47,609 nt of DNA, from assembly GCA_020722545.1 (NCBI GenBank), contig DYKQ01000009.1, positions 1 through 47,609 of the forward strand, given 5' to 3'. The stretch's first letter is position 1; each line of letters starts with the position of its first letter. This stretch comes from Thiomonas intermedia. GTDB taxonomy: Bacteria; Pseudomonadota; Gammaproteobacteria; Burkholderiales; Burkholderiaceae_C. This document shows, one piece after another, positions 1-8,702 of this stretch. The position numbers and the translations under genes were made by a program. The notes beneath the pieces were generated by a model that did not search any database, had not been told where the DNA came from, and saw nothing but the letters and a program-made list of their open reading frames with translations.

Positions 1-6
1 GGGCCG

Positions 7-68
7 CCCCAAGTTTCCTTGACCCCCGCGGGGGGCGGGCTGGGGATTGCCCGGCCCTGGGGGCGCTC
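7..68 (+). repeat. 62-bp GC-rich intergenic repeat, copy 1
   Basis: This unit starts CCCCAAGTTTCCTTGACCCC, has a central C-run facing a G-run that could form a hairpin, and ends CTGGGGGCGCTC. Two further direct copies lie at 1258-1319 and 1339-1402, and a partial inverted copy runs off the window end. An inverted copy of the unit's outer edge lies at 79-96 (reverse complement begins GGGCCGCCCCAAGAG, like bases 1-13 here), so the block 1-96 is bracketed by inverted ends. It sits directly upstream of the reductase gene. Confidence 0.75.
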
Positions 69-123
69 AAGAGGCAAGAAACTCTTGGGGCGGCCCGGCG
101 AGTTTCTTCAAAGCATTCACTCC

Positions 124-1185
124 ATGCCCCGCGTACACGTTCTTCCCTCAGAGACCGATCTTCTTGCCGACCCCGACGAGAACCTGCTGAAGCTGCTCAG
201 GCGGCATCAGGCGCCGATTCGTTATTCCTGCAAGTCGGGGGAATGCGGTTCGTGCAAGTGCGTGCTCGAGTCGGGTCAGGTCAAGCTGAAAAAATACGAC
301 CCCAAGGCGCTGCCGGATGCGCAGCGGGACAGCGGCATCATTCTGGCCTGCCGCGCCATTCTGAGCGAAGACATCACCATCCGGCTGACCGATAGCGACG
401 ATCTGATCGCGCACCCCGAGCGCAAATTGCTGTGCCGCGTGGTGGCGCTGGAGCCGTTGACGCAGGATATTTTCGCGCTGCGGCTGCACATCGAGTTCGC
501 CGATATGGAAGGCATTCCCTTCACCTTTTCGGCAGGCCAGTATGCCCAGATCGTGGTCGAGGTGGATGGGCAGGAAATCGTGCGCGATTTCTCCATGGCC
601 AGCACGCCTGTCGATGCGGAATATGACGATCTGCTGGAGTTTCACATCCGCCGCACCCCGACCGGAGCGCTGAGCAGCCTGCTGGGGAGCGTGATACGCC
701 CTGGCGCGCAGCTGCTGGTGCGCGGCCCCATGGGAACGAGCTATTTCCGTCCGCGCCACCAAGGGCCGCTCTATGCCGTGGGCGGCGGCACCGGCCTGGC
801 CCCTATGCTCAGCGTGGCGCAGACCGCGCTCGACAACGGCAAGCTCGAACCCGTGGTGCTGTTTGCCGGATTTCGCAATCAGGCCGATGTGTACGGTCTG
901 GAGCAGATGGAGCAGATGCGCCGCAGCTACCGCAACTTCAGCTATCACCTTTCGCTGGACGAGGCGCAACCGGGAGATCCGCCGCAGGCTGTGCATCGTC
1001 CACTTGCCGCGCATCTGCTGGAACAGGTGGCCGACTTTGCCGGTTCCAAGGTCTATCTGGCCGGGCCGCCGGGCATGGTCGAGGCCATCAGCGCGTCACT
1101 GCTGGAACGGGGCCTGCCGGAGAATGATCTGCACGCCGACGCGTTCTACCCGCCCGCAGCAGCAGAGCTTGCCCCTGCCTCCTGA
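124..1185 (+). CDS. NAD(P)H:[2Fe-2S] flavin reductase of the ring-hydroxylating dioxygenase reductase type
   Basis: Predicted electron-transfer reductase of 353 residues that would pass electrons from NAD(P)H through FAD to an N-terminal plant-type [2Fe-2S] cluster. The cluster ligands are visible as Cys36, Cys41, Cys44 and Cys76. RDFS at 154-157 is the FAD-binding RxYS-like motif, GGGTGLAP at 220-227 is the nucleotide-binding loop, and GPPGMV at 314-319 plus a C-terminal HADAFYP are typical of the family. From memory, the domain order and segments such as EFHIRR and the HADAFYP tail resemble naphthalene 1,2-dioxygenase reductase (NahAa); similar proteins are often annotated as CDP-6-deoxy-glucoseen reductase. 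The ATG at 124 is chosen because the family starts just before the ferredoxin fold; upstream in-frame codons lie in repeat sequence. No clear ribosome site is seen. No oxygenase or deoxysugar gene lies downstream, so the partner is unknown. Confidence 0.8.
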   Translation: MPRVHVLPSETDLLADPDENLLKLLRRHQAPIRYSCKSGECGSCKCVLESGQVKLKKYDPKALPDAQRDSGIILACRAILSEDITIRLTDSDDLIAHPERKLLCRVVALEPLTQDIFALRLHIEFADMEGIPFTFSAGQYAQIVVEVDGQEIVRDFSMASTPVDAEYDDLLEFHIRRTPTGALSSLLGSVIRPGAQLLVRGPMGTSYFRPRHQGPLYAVGGGTGLAPMLSVAQTALDNGKLEPVVLFAGFRNQADVYGLEQMEQMRRSYRNFSYHLSLDEAQPGDPPQAVHRPLAAHLLEQVADFAGSKVYLAGPPGMVEAISASLLERGLPENDLHADAFYPPAAAELAPAS

Positions 1186-1257
1186 AGCATGAGCGGCAAG
1201 TGCGCTGTGCAGACGTATTAAAATTGCTTCACAACCATGAGAGAAAACGCCGGGCCG

Positions 1258-1319
1258 CCCCAAGTTTTCTCATCCCCCTCGGGGGGCCTGACGCGAACGC
1301 GGCAGGTCTGGGGGCGCTC
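1258..1319 (+). repeat. 62-bp GC-rich intergenic repeat, copy 2
   Basis: Second copy, beginning CCCCAAGTTTTCTCATCCCC, with a CCCCCTCGGGGGG hairpin core, and ending CTGGGGGCGCTC. It lies in the 311-base gap (1186-1496) between the reductase gene and scpB. That gap otherwise holds copy 3 and about 90 bases before scpB in which I recognise nothing. Bases 1281-1321 match the inverted element at 47569-47609 in 39 of 41 positions. Confidence 0.8.
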
Positions 1320-1338
1320 TCAGGCAAACGCGGGGTCT

Positions 1339-1402
1339 TCCCAAGTTTTCTTGACCCCAAAAGGGGGCGGGGGTCAGGCGCAGCCTGACTCTGGGGGCGC
1401 TG
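1339..1402 (+). repeat. 62-bp GC-rich intergenic repeat, copy 3
   Basis: Third copy, 64 bases long, directly repeated 81 bases after copy 2. It opens TCCCAAGTTTTCTTGACCCC, has the hairpin core CCCCAAAAGGGGG, and closes CTGGGGGCGCTG. It also contains the short hairpin GTCAGGCGCAGCCTGAC. Cores differ between copies while both ends and length are kept, which suggests a structured element rather than simple duplication. Confidence 0.75.
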
Positions 1403-1496
1403 ATTGAGCGCCACGCATTGACACATCGCGCCCGCCTTCGGGCGCTTGCGGCACAGCGGACGACTTCCGGCTGATACCGCCCTTTACCGGGTATCT

Positions 1497-2228
1497 ATGA
1501 ACACGCAAGAGGCCAAGCGGGTCCTCGAGACCGCGCTGATCTGTGCTTCCCAAGCCCTTTCCGTCGCTGAACTGCGGCGCCTGTTCGACGACATGATCGC
1601 CGCAGACACCGTGTGCGCGCTGCTCGATGAACTGCGCGGCGATTGGCAGGATCGCGGCGTCGAGCTCGTGCGGCTGGCGCAGGGCTGGCGCTTTCAAAGC
1701 CGGGCGGAGATGCGGCCCTTCCTTGATCGGCTCTATCCCGAGAAGCCGCAAAAGTATTCGCGCGCCGTGCTGGAAACGCTGGCCATCATCGCCTATCGTC
1801 AGCCCGTGACCCGGGGCGACATCGAAGAGATTCGCGGGGTGGTGGTCAATGCCCAGATCATCCGCCAGCTTGAAGATCGGGGTTGGGTGGAGGTGATCGG
1901 CCACCGCGAAGCGCCGGGCCGTCCGGCCCTGCTGGCGACCACGGCGCAATTTCTCGACGATCTCGGGCTGAAAACCCTCGACGCCCTGCCGCCATTGGGC
2001 GAGCGCGGCGACATGCTGCCGAATTTCGACGGTCTGCAGCAACGCCTGCCTGAAATCGAGAGTCTGGAAACTTCGCAGGAAGCCCTGCCGCAAGAAGCGC
2101 CAGACCCTGCCGTGGCCGATGCTGAACCGGGTGAACACCCTCCTCCGTCTGAAACGACCGAAGTCGTGCAGCCGGCCTCTATACCTCGCAGTGCCCCCGA
2201 AGGTGCGCTGCCGAACGACGGACCTTGA
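1497..2228 (+). CDS. scpB: Segregation and condensation protein ScpB
   Basis: ScpB is the small winged-helix partner of ScpA and Smc in the bacterial condensin complex, acting on the nucleoid in chromosome compaction and segregation. The 243-residue product carries the two winged-helix domains typical of the family; the stretch around [20 protein letters not shown] and the following GRPALLATT segment are diagnostic. The last 70 or so residues are acidic and Pro-rich, a tail often seen in Burkholderiales ScpB. The ATG at 1497 matches the usual N-terminus ([14 protein letters not shown]); a longer in-frame TTG-started version adds 17 unrelated residues. It lies 12 bases before rluB, a pairing seen in many bacteria. 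scpA is not seen upstream. Confidence 0.93.
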   Translation: MNTQEAKRVLETALICASQALSVAELRRLFDDMIAADTVCALLDELRGDWQDRGVELVRLAQGWRFQSRAEMRPFLDRLYPEKPQKYSRAVLETLAIIAYRQPVTRGDIEEIRGVVVNAQIIRQLEDRGWVEVIGHREAPGRPALLATTAQFLDDLGLKTLDALPPLGERGDMLPNFDGLQQRLPEIESLETSQEALPQEAPDPAVADAEPGEHPPPSETTEVVQPASIPRSAPEGALPNDGP

Positions 2229-2240
2229 ACGGACAGCCCC

Positions 2241-3917
2241 ATGATCTCTACCGACTCGCCTGACTCCCCCGAACTCAACCTCGCGCCCGAGGCCGTGGCC
2301 GATACGCTGCCAGCGCGCAAGACACGCGCCGCCCCTCGCCGCACGACGCGCAAGACCGCGGCGGCAAGCACAGAAGAGGGCGCAGCGCCGGAGTCTGGCG
2401 AAGCTGTTGCGCCGTCCTCGGTTGAAGCGGTGACTGCTTTGCCGGCTGAACCTGATACGCAAAGCGCCGAGAGTGCAGATCCTGGCGCGGCAGAAGCCGC
2501 AGAGGCGAGCCCGCAGGCTGAGCCGCTGCAGTCGCTTGAGCCCAAGCGCGCGGCGCGTCCGCCACGTTCACCGAAAAGCCCGCGTCACCAGACCGAGCCG
2601 CGGGCACCGCAGCTTGATGCGGCGAAACCCGCCGCCGCTGTGGCCGCGCCGCTGGTCGGCGTGCAGATTCAGGATGTGATTTCGGGCGCCTACGACCAGG
2701 CGGCGGAAACCGCCGAGATCGTGCGCCGCGTGCTGGCCCCTGCCGAAGATGCGCCCAAGCTGCATAAGGTGCTGGCGCAAAGCGGCGTGGGTTCACGTCG
2801 GGAGATGGAAGACCTCATCCTGGCCGGGCGGGTTTCGGTCAATGGCGAACCGGCGCATCTGGGGCAGCGCATCCTGCCGACCGACCAGATTCGCGTCAAC
2901 GGCAAGATCATCAAGCGCCGCCTGCGGCCGACCCAGGCCCGCGTGCTGGCCTATCACAAGCCGACGGGTGAAGTGGTGTCGTTCAAAGACCCGGAAGGAC
3001 GTCCCACGGTGTTTCAGCATCTGCCCAGGCTGCAAGGGGCCAAGTGGACCGCGGTCGGGCGGCTGGACATCAACACCGAAGGTCTGTTGCTGTTTACCAC
3101 CTCGGGCGATCTGGCCAACCGGCTGATGCACCCGAGCTACGGCGCCGAGCGCGAATACGCCGTGCGGGTGCTGGGCGAGCTTGACGCGGCGGCCCGCGAC
3201 GAATTGCTCCAGGGCGTGCAGTTGGGGGATGGCCCGGCGCGTTTTCTCAGCCTCGAAGAGGCGGGCGGCGAGGGCGCCAATCGCTGGTGGCGCGTGGTGA
3301 TCTCCGAGGGGCGAAACCGCGAAGTGCGTCGCATGTTCGAGGCGGTTGGGGTGAGGGTGAGCCGTCTCATCCGGGTGCGCTACGCCAGTGTGGTGCTGCC
3401 TGCGGGGCTGCGCCGCGGCGATTTTGTCGAGCTCGACAAATCGCTCGTGCAGGCGCTGCAAGGTCGCAGCGGCGAGGCGCCTTCAGGTGCGGGAGACCGT
3501 CCCGCACGCCGCCCGAACGGGCAGAACCAGGGCGGACGGCGCAACGACAGCCGTGGCAGTGGCCGCGGCGGACGCGGCAAGGAGCAGGGCGGCGACCAGC
3601 AGCAGCCCGGACCGGACAGCTATGCCCGCACCACGGTCGAGGCGCTGTTCGGCAAGAGCCCGGTGGTGCGCAGCGGCGGCGGTTCCTGGGGCGGCGCAGG
3701 CCATTTCTCGACCGGCAGCAAGCCCGGCGGACAATCACGCCGCAAATCGGGCGGCAAGCAGGGTCGCTCGCAGCCCGATCCGATGAAAACCAGTTTCGGT
3801 TACATCCACAAAGACGCCGGGCCGCATCGCACGGGCGGTGGCGGCGGCGCCTCTGGCGGGCGCCGACGCCGCGGCGGCGGTGGAGGTAGTGGCGGCGGCA
3901 ATCGCGGCGGGCGCTGA
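2241..3917 (+). CDS. rluB: 23S rRNA pseudouridine synthase RluB, with long low-complexity tails
   Basis: Makes pseudouridine 2605 (E. coli numbering) in 23S rRNA. The 558-residue product has an S4 RNA-binding domain at about 172-217 and a RsuA/RluB-type catalytic domain at about 230-405. The catalytic Asp is Asp276 in GRLDINTEG, and the [10 protein letters not shown] motif is present. It is roughly twice the length of E. coli RluB. Residues 1-165 are rich in Ala, Pro, Glu and basic patches, and residues 415-558 are dominated by Gly, Arg, Ser and Gln, ending in Gly/Arg runs. Such extensions are familiar in betaproteobacterial RluB and look disordered and RNA-binding. The gene follows scpB by 12 bases, so the two are probably co-transcribed. 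Start is the first in-frame ATG. Confidence 0.92.
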   Translation: MISTDSPDSPELNLAPEAVADTLPARKTRAAPRRTTRKTAAASTEEGAAPESGEAVAPSSVEAVTALPAEPDTQSAESADPGAAEAAEASPQAEPLQSLEPKRAARPPRSPKSPRHQTEPRAPQLDAAKPAAAVAAPLVGVQIQDVISGAYDQAAETAEIVRRVLAPAEDAPKLHKVLAQSGVGSRREMEDLILAGRVSVNGEPAHLGQRILPTDQIRVNGKIIKRRLRPTQARVLAYHKPTGEVVSFKDPEGRPTVFQHLPRLQGAKWTAVGRLDINTEGLLLFTTSGDLANRLMHPSYGAEREYAVRVLGELDAAARDELLQGVQLGDGPARFLSLEEAGGEGANRWWRVVISEGRNREVRRMFEAVGVRVSRLIRVRYASVVLPAGLRRGDFVELDKSLVQALQGRSGEAPSGAGDRPARRPNGQNQGGRRNDSRGSGRGGRGKEQGGDQQQPGPDSYARTTVEALFGKSPVVRSGGGSWGGAGHFSTGSKPGGQSRRKSGGKQGRSQPDPMKTSFGYIHKDAGPHRTGGGGGASGGRRRRGGGGGSGGGNRGGR

Positions 3918-3956
3918 GCTCTGTGTGGAACCCTGCAGCACAAGTTCGGTGCTGTC

Positions 3957-3962
3957 TACAAT
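3957..3962 (+). promoter_or_regulatory. Possible -10 element upstream of ndk
   Basis: TACAAT lies 33 bases before the ndk start in the 78-base gap after rluB. No convincing -35 is visible at normal spacing (TGCAGC at 3934-3939 is poor), so this is only a suggestion that ndk can be transcribed separately. Confidence 0.3.
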
Positions 3963-3995
3963 GACGAATTAACCCTTTGATTTCAGGAGCAAAGT

Positions 3996-4421
3996 ATGAC
4001 CATTGAGCGCACGCTCTCCATCATCAAACCCGACGCCGTTGCGAAAAACGTAATTGGCCAGATCTACGCCCGTTTCGAGTCGGCCGGTCTGAAAATCGTC
4101 GCAGCGCGTATGGCGCATCTGTCGCGCGCCGAGGCTGAAGCGTTTTATGCGGTGCACAAGGCCCGTCCGTTTTTCAAGGATCTGGTGGATTTCATGATCT
4201 CGGGCCCGGTGATGATCCAGGTGCTCGAAGGCGAAGGCGCCATTCTCAAGAACCGCGACCTGATGGGCGCAACCGACCCGAAAAAAGCCGCCCCTGGCAC
4301 CATCCGCGCCGACTTTGCCGACAGCATCGATGCCAATGCCGTGCATGGCTCCGACGCGGCGGAAACCGCAGCGCAGGAAATCGCTTTCTTCTTTCCGACA
4401 ATGGCGATCTATTCCCGCTGA
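3996..4421 (+). CDS. ndk: Nucleoside diphosphate kinase
   Basis: Transfers the gamma-phosphate of ATP to nucleoside diphosphates through a phospho-histidine, balancing cytoplasmic NTP and dNTP pools. The 141-residue product is the standard length. It opens with [12 protein letters not shown], and the active-site His117 lies in the NAVHGSD motif. Arg and Lys residues that contact the phosphates are in the usual places (KPD at 11-13, NRDLMG near 87-91). A ribosome site AGGAGC precedes the ATG at 3996 by 4-5 bases. rlmN follows at 54 bases. The ndk-rlmN-pilF-rodZ-ispG-hisS order is widespread in beta- and gammaproteobacteria. Confidence 0.97.
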   Translation: MTIERTLSIIKPDAVAKNVIGQIYARFESAGLKIVAARMAHLSRAEAEAFYAVHKARPFFKDLVDFMISGPVMIQVLEGEGAILKNRDLMGATDPKKAAPGTIRADFADSIDANAVHGSDAAETAAQEIAFFFPTMAIYSR

Positions 4422-4451
4422 TCGTTTGCTGATCGTTTGCGGATCGTCTGC
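4419..4451 (+). repeat. Short tandem repeat, three 11-bp units
   Basis: TGATCGTTTGC is repeated twice exactly, followed by GGATCGTCTGC with two changes. The first unit includes the ndk stop codon, so the array probably arose by slippage at the gene end. It lies in the short ndk-rlmN spacer. Confidence 0.8.
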
Positions 4452-4475
4452 CGATTCCCCGTTGATGCCGCGCCC

Positions 4476-5615
4476 ATGTCTGGCGAACTGACCTCCACCA
4501 ATCTTCTCCAGTTCGATCGCGACGGATTGGTGGAGTGGTTCGGGCGTCACGGCCATGCGGCGTTTCGCGCGCGGCAGGTGTTTCGCTGGATGCACCAGAA
4601 AGGCGTGGCCGATTTCGAGGCCATGAGCGATCTGGCCAAGCCCTTGCGCCAATTGTTGCGTGAGCACGCGCAGATCGCTGCGCTGCCTGTGCTCAGCGAA
4701 CAGCGCTCGGCCGATGGCACGGTGAAATGGCTGTTCGACGTGGGGCAGGGCAACGCCGTCGAGGCGGTGTTCATTCCAGAGGCGCAGCGCAACACGCTGT
4801 GCGTATCGTCTCAGGCCGGCTGTGCGGTGAACTGCAAGTTCTGCTCCACCGGGCATCAGGGCTTCAGCCGCAATCTGCAAACCTGGGAGATTCTTGCCCA
4901 GCTCTGGCACGCCGAGTTCACCATGCGGCGCGAGTTGGGTCTGCCGGGCGGCGAGCGCGCGATCTCGAACGTGGTGATGATGGGCATGGGCGAGCCGCTG
5001 CAAAACTACAGCGCGCTGGTTCCCGCGCTGCGCACCATGCTCGACGACGATGGTTACGGTCTGTCGCGTCGCCGTGTCACGGTGTCCACCTCGGGCGTGG
5101 CGCCCATGATCGACCGGCTGTCGCAGGATTGTCCGGTGGCGCTGGCGGTTTCGCTGCATGCGCCCGTGGATGCGCTGCGCGATGAACTGGTGCCGCTCAA
5201 CCGCAAGTACCCGCTGCACGAACTGCTGGCGGCGTGCAAGCGCTATCTCGACTTCGCCCCTCGCGACTTCATCACCTTCGAATATTGCATGCTCGACGGC
5301 GTGAACGACACCCCGGCGCTGGCGCAGGATTTGGTGCGGCTGGTGCGGGCTGCGCAGGTCAACTGCAAGTTCAATCTGATTCCGTTCAACCCGTTTCCCC
5401 AGTCCGGGCTCAAGCGATCTTCCGCGGCGCGGGTCGCGGCGTTTGCCCAGGTGCTGCTCGATGCGGGTCTGGTCACCACGGTTCGCAAAACCCGCGGCGA
5501 CGATATCGACGCCGCTTGTGGTCAACTGGCGGGCGAGGTGCAGGATCGCACCCGCCGCGTCATCCGCATGCAGCGGGCTGCTGCTGCGCCGACTGCGGCC
5601 CGCCTGGGTCATTGA
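4476..5615 (+). CDS. rlmN: Dual-specificity 23S rRNA/tRNA adenine-C2 methyltransferase RlmN
   Basis: Radical-SAM enzyme that methylates C2 of adenosine 2503 in 23S rRNA and of A37 in some tRNAs. In the 379-residue product the [4Fe-4S] ligands Cys116, Cys120 and Cys123 form CxxxCxxC. Cys109 and Cys348 sit where E. coli RlmN has its two mechanistic cysteines 118 and 355, with the same 7-residue spacing before the cluster. [14 protein letters not shown] is the family signature. The ATG at 4476 gives the usual N-terminus; an in-frame ATG 13 codons earlier lies in the tandem-repeat spacer. The stop codon partly overlaps the GAGGGAG ribosome site of pilF, 14 bases downstream. Confidence 0.95.
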   Translation: MSGELTSTNLLQFDRDGLVEWFGRHGHAAFRARQVFRWMHQKGVADFEAMSDLAKPLRQLLREHAQIAALPVLSEQRSADGTVKWLFDVGQGNAVEAVFIPEAQRNTLCVSSQAGCAVNCKFCSTGHQGFSRNLQTWEILAQLWHAEFTMRRELGLPGGERAISNVVMMGMGEPLQNYSALVPALRTMLDDDGYGLSRRRVTVSTSGVAPMIDRLSQDCPVALAVSLHAPVDALRDELVPLNRKYPLHELLAACKRYLDFAPRDFITFEYCMLDGVNDTPALAQDLVRLVRAAQVNCKFNLIPFNPFPQSGLKRSSAARVAAFAQVLLDAGLVTTVRKTRGDDIDAACGQLAGEVQDRTRRVIRMQRAAAAPTAARLGH

Positions 5616-5629
5616 GGGAGACTTTGCCC

Positions 5630-6481
5630 ATGTTCCTGAATCTTTGTGCGCGGTCCCACGTTTCGGCCTGGCGGGTAGTCATGCTCGGTTTGCTGATGGC
5701 GGGCGCCGCGTTGCTCGGCGGCTGCGCCACGCAGACGCAGCGCGCGGCAGAAATGGGCTCGGGAGCGACTTTGAGCGCCCAGCAGACCGATGTGCTCAAG
5801 CGTGTCCAGTTGCGACTGGAACTCGCCGAGGGTTACTACCAGCGCGGGCAGTTCACCGTGGCGCTCGAAGAGGTGAACAAGGCGCTGGCAGAGAAATCTG
5901 ATTTCGTGCCCGCCTACACCATGCGCGCGCTCATCTACACCGCGCTGAACGACAGCGCCAGGGCCGAGGCCAATTACCGCGAGGCGCTGCGGCTCTCGCC
6001 GGACAATCCCGATGCGCTGCACAACTACGGCTGGTTCCTTTGTCAGCAGCGTCGCTACCCGGACTCGTTCGTTCAGTTCAACAAGGTCCTGGCCATCCGG
6101 AATTACCGTTATCCGGTGCGCACTTATCTGGCGCTGGGGGTGTGCCAATACCGCGCTGGCGACTGGGCTGCATCGGAAGGCACGCTCAAAAAGGGCTTCG
6201 CGCTCGATCCGGGCAATCCTGCGCTGTCCACCAATCTGGCCGTCGTGCTCGACCGCATGGGCAAGCCCAAGGAAGCGCTGTTCTACATTGCCCGCGTCAA
6301 CAGGGGGCAGTACGCCAGCGCCCAGTCGCTGTGGGTCGGCATTCTGATTGCCCGCAAGGCGGGCAATGCAATGGACGCTGCGCTATGGACCAATCAGCTC
6401 GAACAGCGCTTTCCAGACTCGCGTGAAGCCATCGCCGCGCAGCAGGGGAAGTTTGATGATTCCGCCCTGCTGAACTACTGA
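5630..6481 (+). CDS. pilF: Type IV pilus biogenesis lipoprotein PilF/PilW (TPR protein)
   Basis: Pilotin-type outer-membrane lipoprotein that helps assemble the PilQ secretin for type IV pili. The 283-residue product has a lipoprotein signal peptide ending LLGGC, with the lipidated Cys at 32. A series of TPR repeats follows from about residue 55 to 250, with classic spacings such as YYQRGQFTVALEEVNKAL and NNYG-like turns (HNYGWFLCQQRRYPD). Ribosome site GAGGGAG is 9 bases before the ATG. Position between rlmN and rodZ is the usual one for PilF in proteobacteria. The family name rests on context as well as the TPR/lipobox pattern. Confidence 0.88.
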   Translation: MFLNLCARSHVSAWRVVMLGLLMAGAALLGGCATQTQRAAEMGSGATLSAQQTDVLKRVQLRLELAEGYYQRGQFTVALEEVNKALAEKSDFVPAYTMRALIYTALNDSARAEANYREALRLSPDNPDALHNYGWFLCQQRRYPDSFVQFNKVLAIRNYRYPVRTYLALGVCQYRAGDWAASEGTLKKGFALDPGNPALSTNLAVVLDRMGKPKEALFYIARVNRGQYASAQSLWVGILIARKAGNAMDAALWTNQLEQRFPDSREAIAAQQGKFDDSALLNY

Positions 6482-6487
6482 TCCCGT

Positions 6488-7402
6488 ATGACTGAACCCA
6501 CTCCGGAACTGATTGCCAGCCGTGCCAAGGCGGGGGCCGCCCTGCGCGAGGCGCGCATGGCGGCCGGGCGCAATGTCGAAGAGCTTGCCGCACAGCTCAA
6601 GGTGGCCCCTGCAAAAATAGCTGCGCTGGAGGCAGGTGATTGGTCGGCGCTGCCCGATGACACCTTCGGCCGTGCGCTGCTGCGGAGTTGCTGCAAGGCG
6701 CTCAAGATCGATGCGAAACCCCTGCTCGACCTGCTTCCGGGCGCTCCAGTGCTGCACAGCCCGGTGCCGCAGGGGGAGGGCGCGGATCTGGCCGCACGCG
6801 TGCCAGAGCGTCCTTTGCCGCGCGCGGCGGGGGGCGCGCGAAAATCGCACGGTCTGCTTTGGCTGGCGGTGCTGATCGTTGCGCTGGCCGCCGTGGTGTT
6901 TTTCTGGCCCGCCTTGCGGGGTTTGACTGAGGGGCTGATGCCGAGTGCGGCGAAGCCTCAAGAATCCGAGCAGGGCAAGGTGGAAAGCGCGCTGCCCGCC
7001 GCTTCGCAGTCGGCCTCGCATGCCGCGTCGCAACCGGCGTCGCATCCTGCGTATGCCGGTTCGCCACCGCTGCCCCTGCAGAGGACGTCCGCCATGGGGA
7101 CCTCGGCGCCCGTACAAGTTGCGCCGACAGCCTCTGCTGCAACAAGCGCCGCTTCCGGCAATGTGCTGCAACTGACGGCGAGCGCGCCGAGCTGGGTGCA
7201 AGTCACCGCCAGCAACGGCAAAGTCATTTTTTCGCAACTCATGCAACCCGGCGCGCCGCAAAGCATTCAGGTGCCTGCGAAGAGCACGCCGCTGGCCATC
7301 GTGGTGGGCAACGCGCCGCATACCACGGTGAGCTATGCAGGCAAGCCAGTCGATCTCGCGCCGGATACGCGAGCGAACGTCGCGCGCTTCACCCTGAAAT
7401 AA
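6488..7402 (+). CDS. rodZ: Cytoskeleton protein RodZ (HTH and DUF4115 domains)
   Basis: Inner-membrane protein that links MreB to the elongation machinery and so maintains rod shape. The 304-residue product has an N-terminal Cro/CI-like helix-turn-helix domain at about 14-80 ([22 protein letters not shown]), a basic stretch and a single transmembrane helix at about 122-141. An Ala/Ser/Pro-rich periplasmic linker at about 150-215 contains a degenerate SQxASHxA repeat, and a C-terminal DUF4115 beta domain fills about 217-304. It starts 6 bases after pilF and ends 11 bases before ispG, so the three are likely one transcript. Confidence 0.88.
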   Translation: MTEPTPELIASRAKAGAALREARMAAGRNVEELAAQLKVAPAKIAALEAGDWSALPDDTFGRALLRSCCKALKIDAKPLLDLLPGAPVLHSPVPQGEGADLAARVPERPLPRAAGGARKSHGLLWLAVLIVALAAVVFFWPALRGLTEGLMPSAAKPQESEQGKVESALPAASQSASHAASQPASHPAYAGSPPLPLQRTSAMGTSAPVQVAPTASAATSAASGNVLQLTASAPSWVQVTASNGKVIFSQLMQPGAPQSIQVPAKSTPLAIVVGNAPHTTVSYAGKPVDLAPDTRANVARFTLK

Positions 7403-7413
7403 ATCGGTCATTC

Positions 7414-8697
7414 ATGGAATTGCTCGATCCCCCCATTTCCGAAGCCGTGCCCGCTCGCCACCGCACGCGCCAGGCCCGCGTGGTCTGGGGCGATCACGTG
7501 GTGACCGTGGGCGGCGACGCGCCGGTGCGCGTGCAGTCCATGACCAATACCGATACGGCCGACGTGATCGGCACGGCCATTCAGGTCAAGGAGCTTGCGG
7601 TGGCGGGCTCGGAGCTGGTGCGCATCACGGTGAATACGCCCGAGGCCGCGGCGGCCGTGCCGGCCATCCGCGAGCAGCTCGACCGCATGGGCGTTTCGGC
7701 GCCGCTCATCGGCGACTTTCATTACAACGGCCATCGGCTGTTGAACGACTTTCCCGATTGCGCCCGCGCGCTGTCCAAGTACCGCATCAACCCGGGCAAT
7801 GTGGGCAAGGGGGACAAGAAAGACAAGCAGTTCGGTCAGATGATCGACATCGCCCAGCGCTACGACAAACCCGTGCGCATCGGGGTGAACTGGGGCAGCC
7901 TCGATCAGGAACTGCTCGCCAGCCTGATGGACGCCAATGCCCGCCGCGCCCAGCCTTATGAGGCGCGACAGATCATGGCGCAAGCGCTGGTGCTCTCGGC
8001 GCTGGAATCGGCTCAGCGCGCTCGTGAATTGGGGATGGATCCGGCGCAGATCCTGCTGTCGTGCAAGGTTTCCAATGTGCAGGATCTCATTACGGTGTAC
8101 CGCGCCCTGGCGGCGCGTTGCGACTATCCCCTGCATCTCGGCTTGACCGAGGCCGGCATGGGCGCCAAAGGCGCCGTGGCCTCGACTGCGGCGCTGGCCG
8201 TGCTGTTGCAAGAGGGCATCGGCGACACCATCCGCGTGTCGCTCACGCCCGAGCCGAATGCGCCGCGCAGCCAGGAAGTGGTGGTGGCGCTGGAAATCCT
8301 GCAGGCTCTGGGCCTGCGCGCCTTCACGCCCAGCGTCACCGCCTGCCCCGGCTGCGGCCGCACCACCAGCACCTTTTTCCAGGAACTGACCCAGAGCATC
8401 GACACGTTTTTGCGTGCGCAGATGCCCGTCTGGCGTAACCGCTACCCCGGCGTGGAGCAACTGCGCGTGGCCGTCATGGGCTGTATCGTCAATGGTCCGG
8501 GCGAGAGCAAGCACGCCGACATCGGCATCAGTCTTCCCGGCACGGGCGAGGCGCCGGCGGCGCCGGTGTTCATCGACGGCGAGAAGCGCATGACCCTGCG
8601 CGGCGAAAACATTGCCGCCGAGTTCCAGGCCATCGTCGAGCAATACGTTCAACAGCGCTACGGCGCGCCCCATCGCCATCCTGAACAGGTGGCTTGA
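7414..8697 (+). CDS. ispG: 4-hydroxy-3-methylbut-2-en-1-yl diphosphate synthase IspG (GcpE)
   Basis: Penultimate step of the non-mevalonate isoprenoid pathway: reductive opening of methylerythritol cyclodiphosphate to HMBPP. The 427-residue product has the N-terminal TIM-barrel part ([27 protein letters not shown]) and the C-terminal iron-sulfur part. The [4Fe-4S] ligands are Cys311, Cys314 and Cys357, with Glu364 in NGPGE as the expected fourth ligand. The ATG at 7414 lies 11 bases after the rodZ stop. An IspG-HisS neighbour pair is standard in proteobacteria. Confidence 0.96.
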   Translation: MELLDPPISEAVPARHRTRQARVVWGDHVVTVGGDAPVRVQSMTNTDTADVIGTAIQVKELAVAGSELVRITVNTPEAAAAVPAIREQLDRMGVSAPLIGDFHYNGHRLLNDFPDCARALSKYRINPGNVGKGDKKDKQFGQMIDIAQRYDKPVRIGVNWGSLDQELLASLMDANARRAQPYEARQIMAQALVLSALESAQRARELGMDPAQILLSCKVSNVQDLITVYRALAARCDYPLHLGLTEAGMGAKGAVASTAALAVLLQEGIGDTIRVSLTPEPNAPRSQEVVVALEILQALGLRAFTPSVTACPGCGRTTSTFFQELTQSIDTFLRAQMPVWRNRYPGVEQLRVAVMGCIVNGPGESKHADIGISLPGTGEAPAAPVFIDGEKRMTLRGENIAAEFQAIVEQYVQQRYGAPHRHPEQVA

Positions 8698-8702
8698 ATT
8701 CC

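Noticed and set aside
5234-5629. In-frame 132-codon extension upstream of pilF
   Set aside because: It is a shifted frame within rlmN; the real start has a strong ribosome site and a lipoprotein signal.
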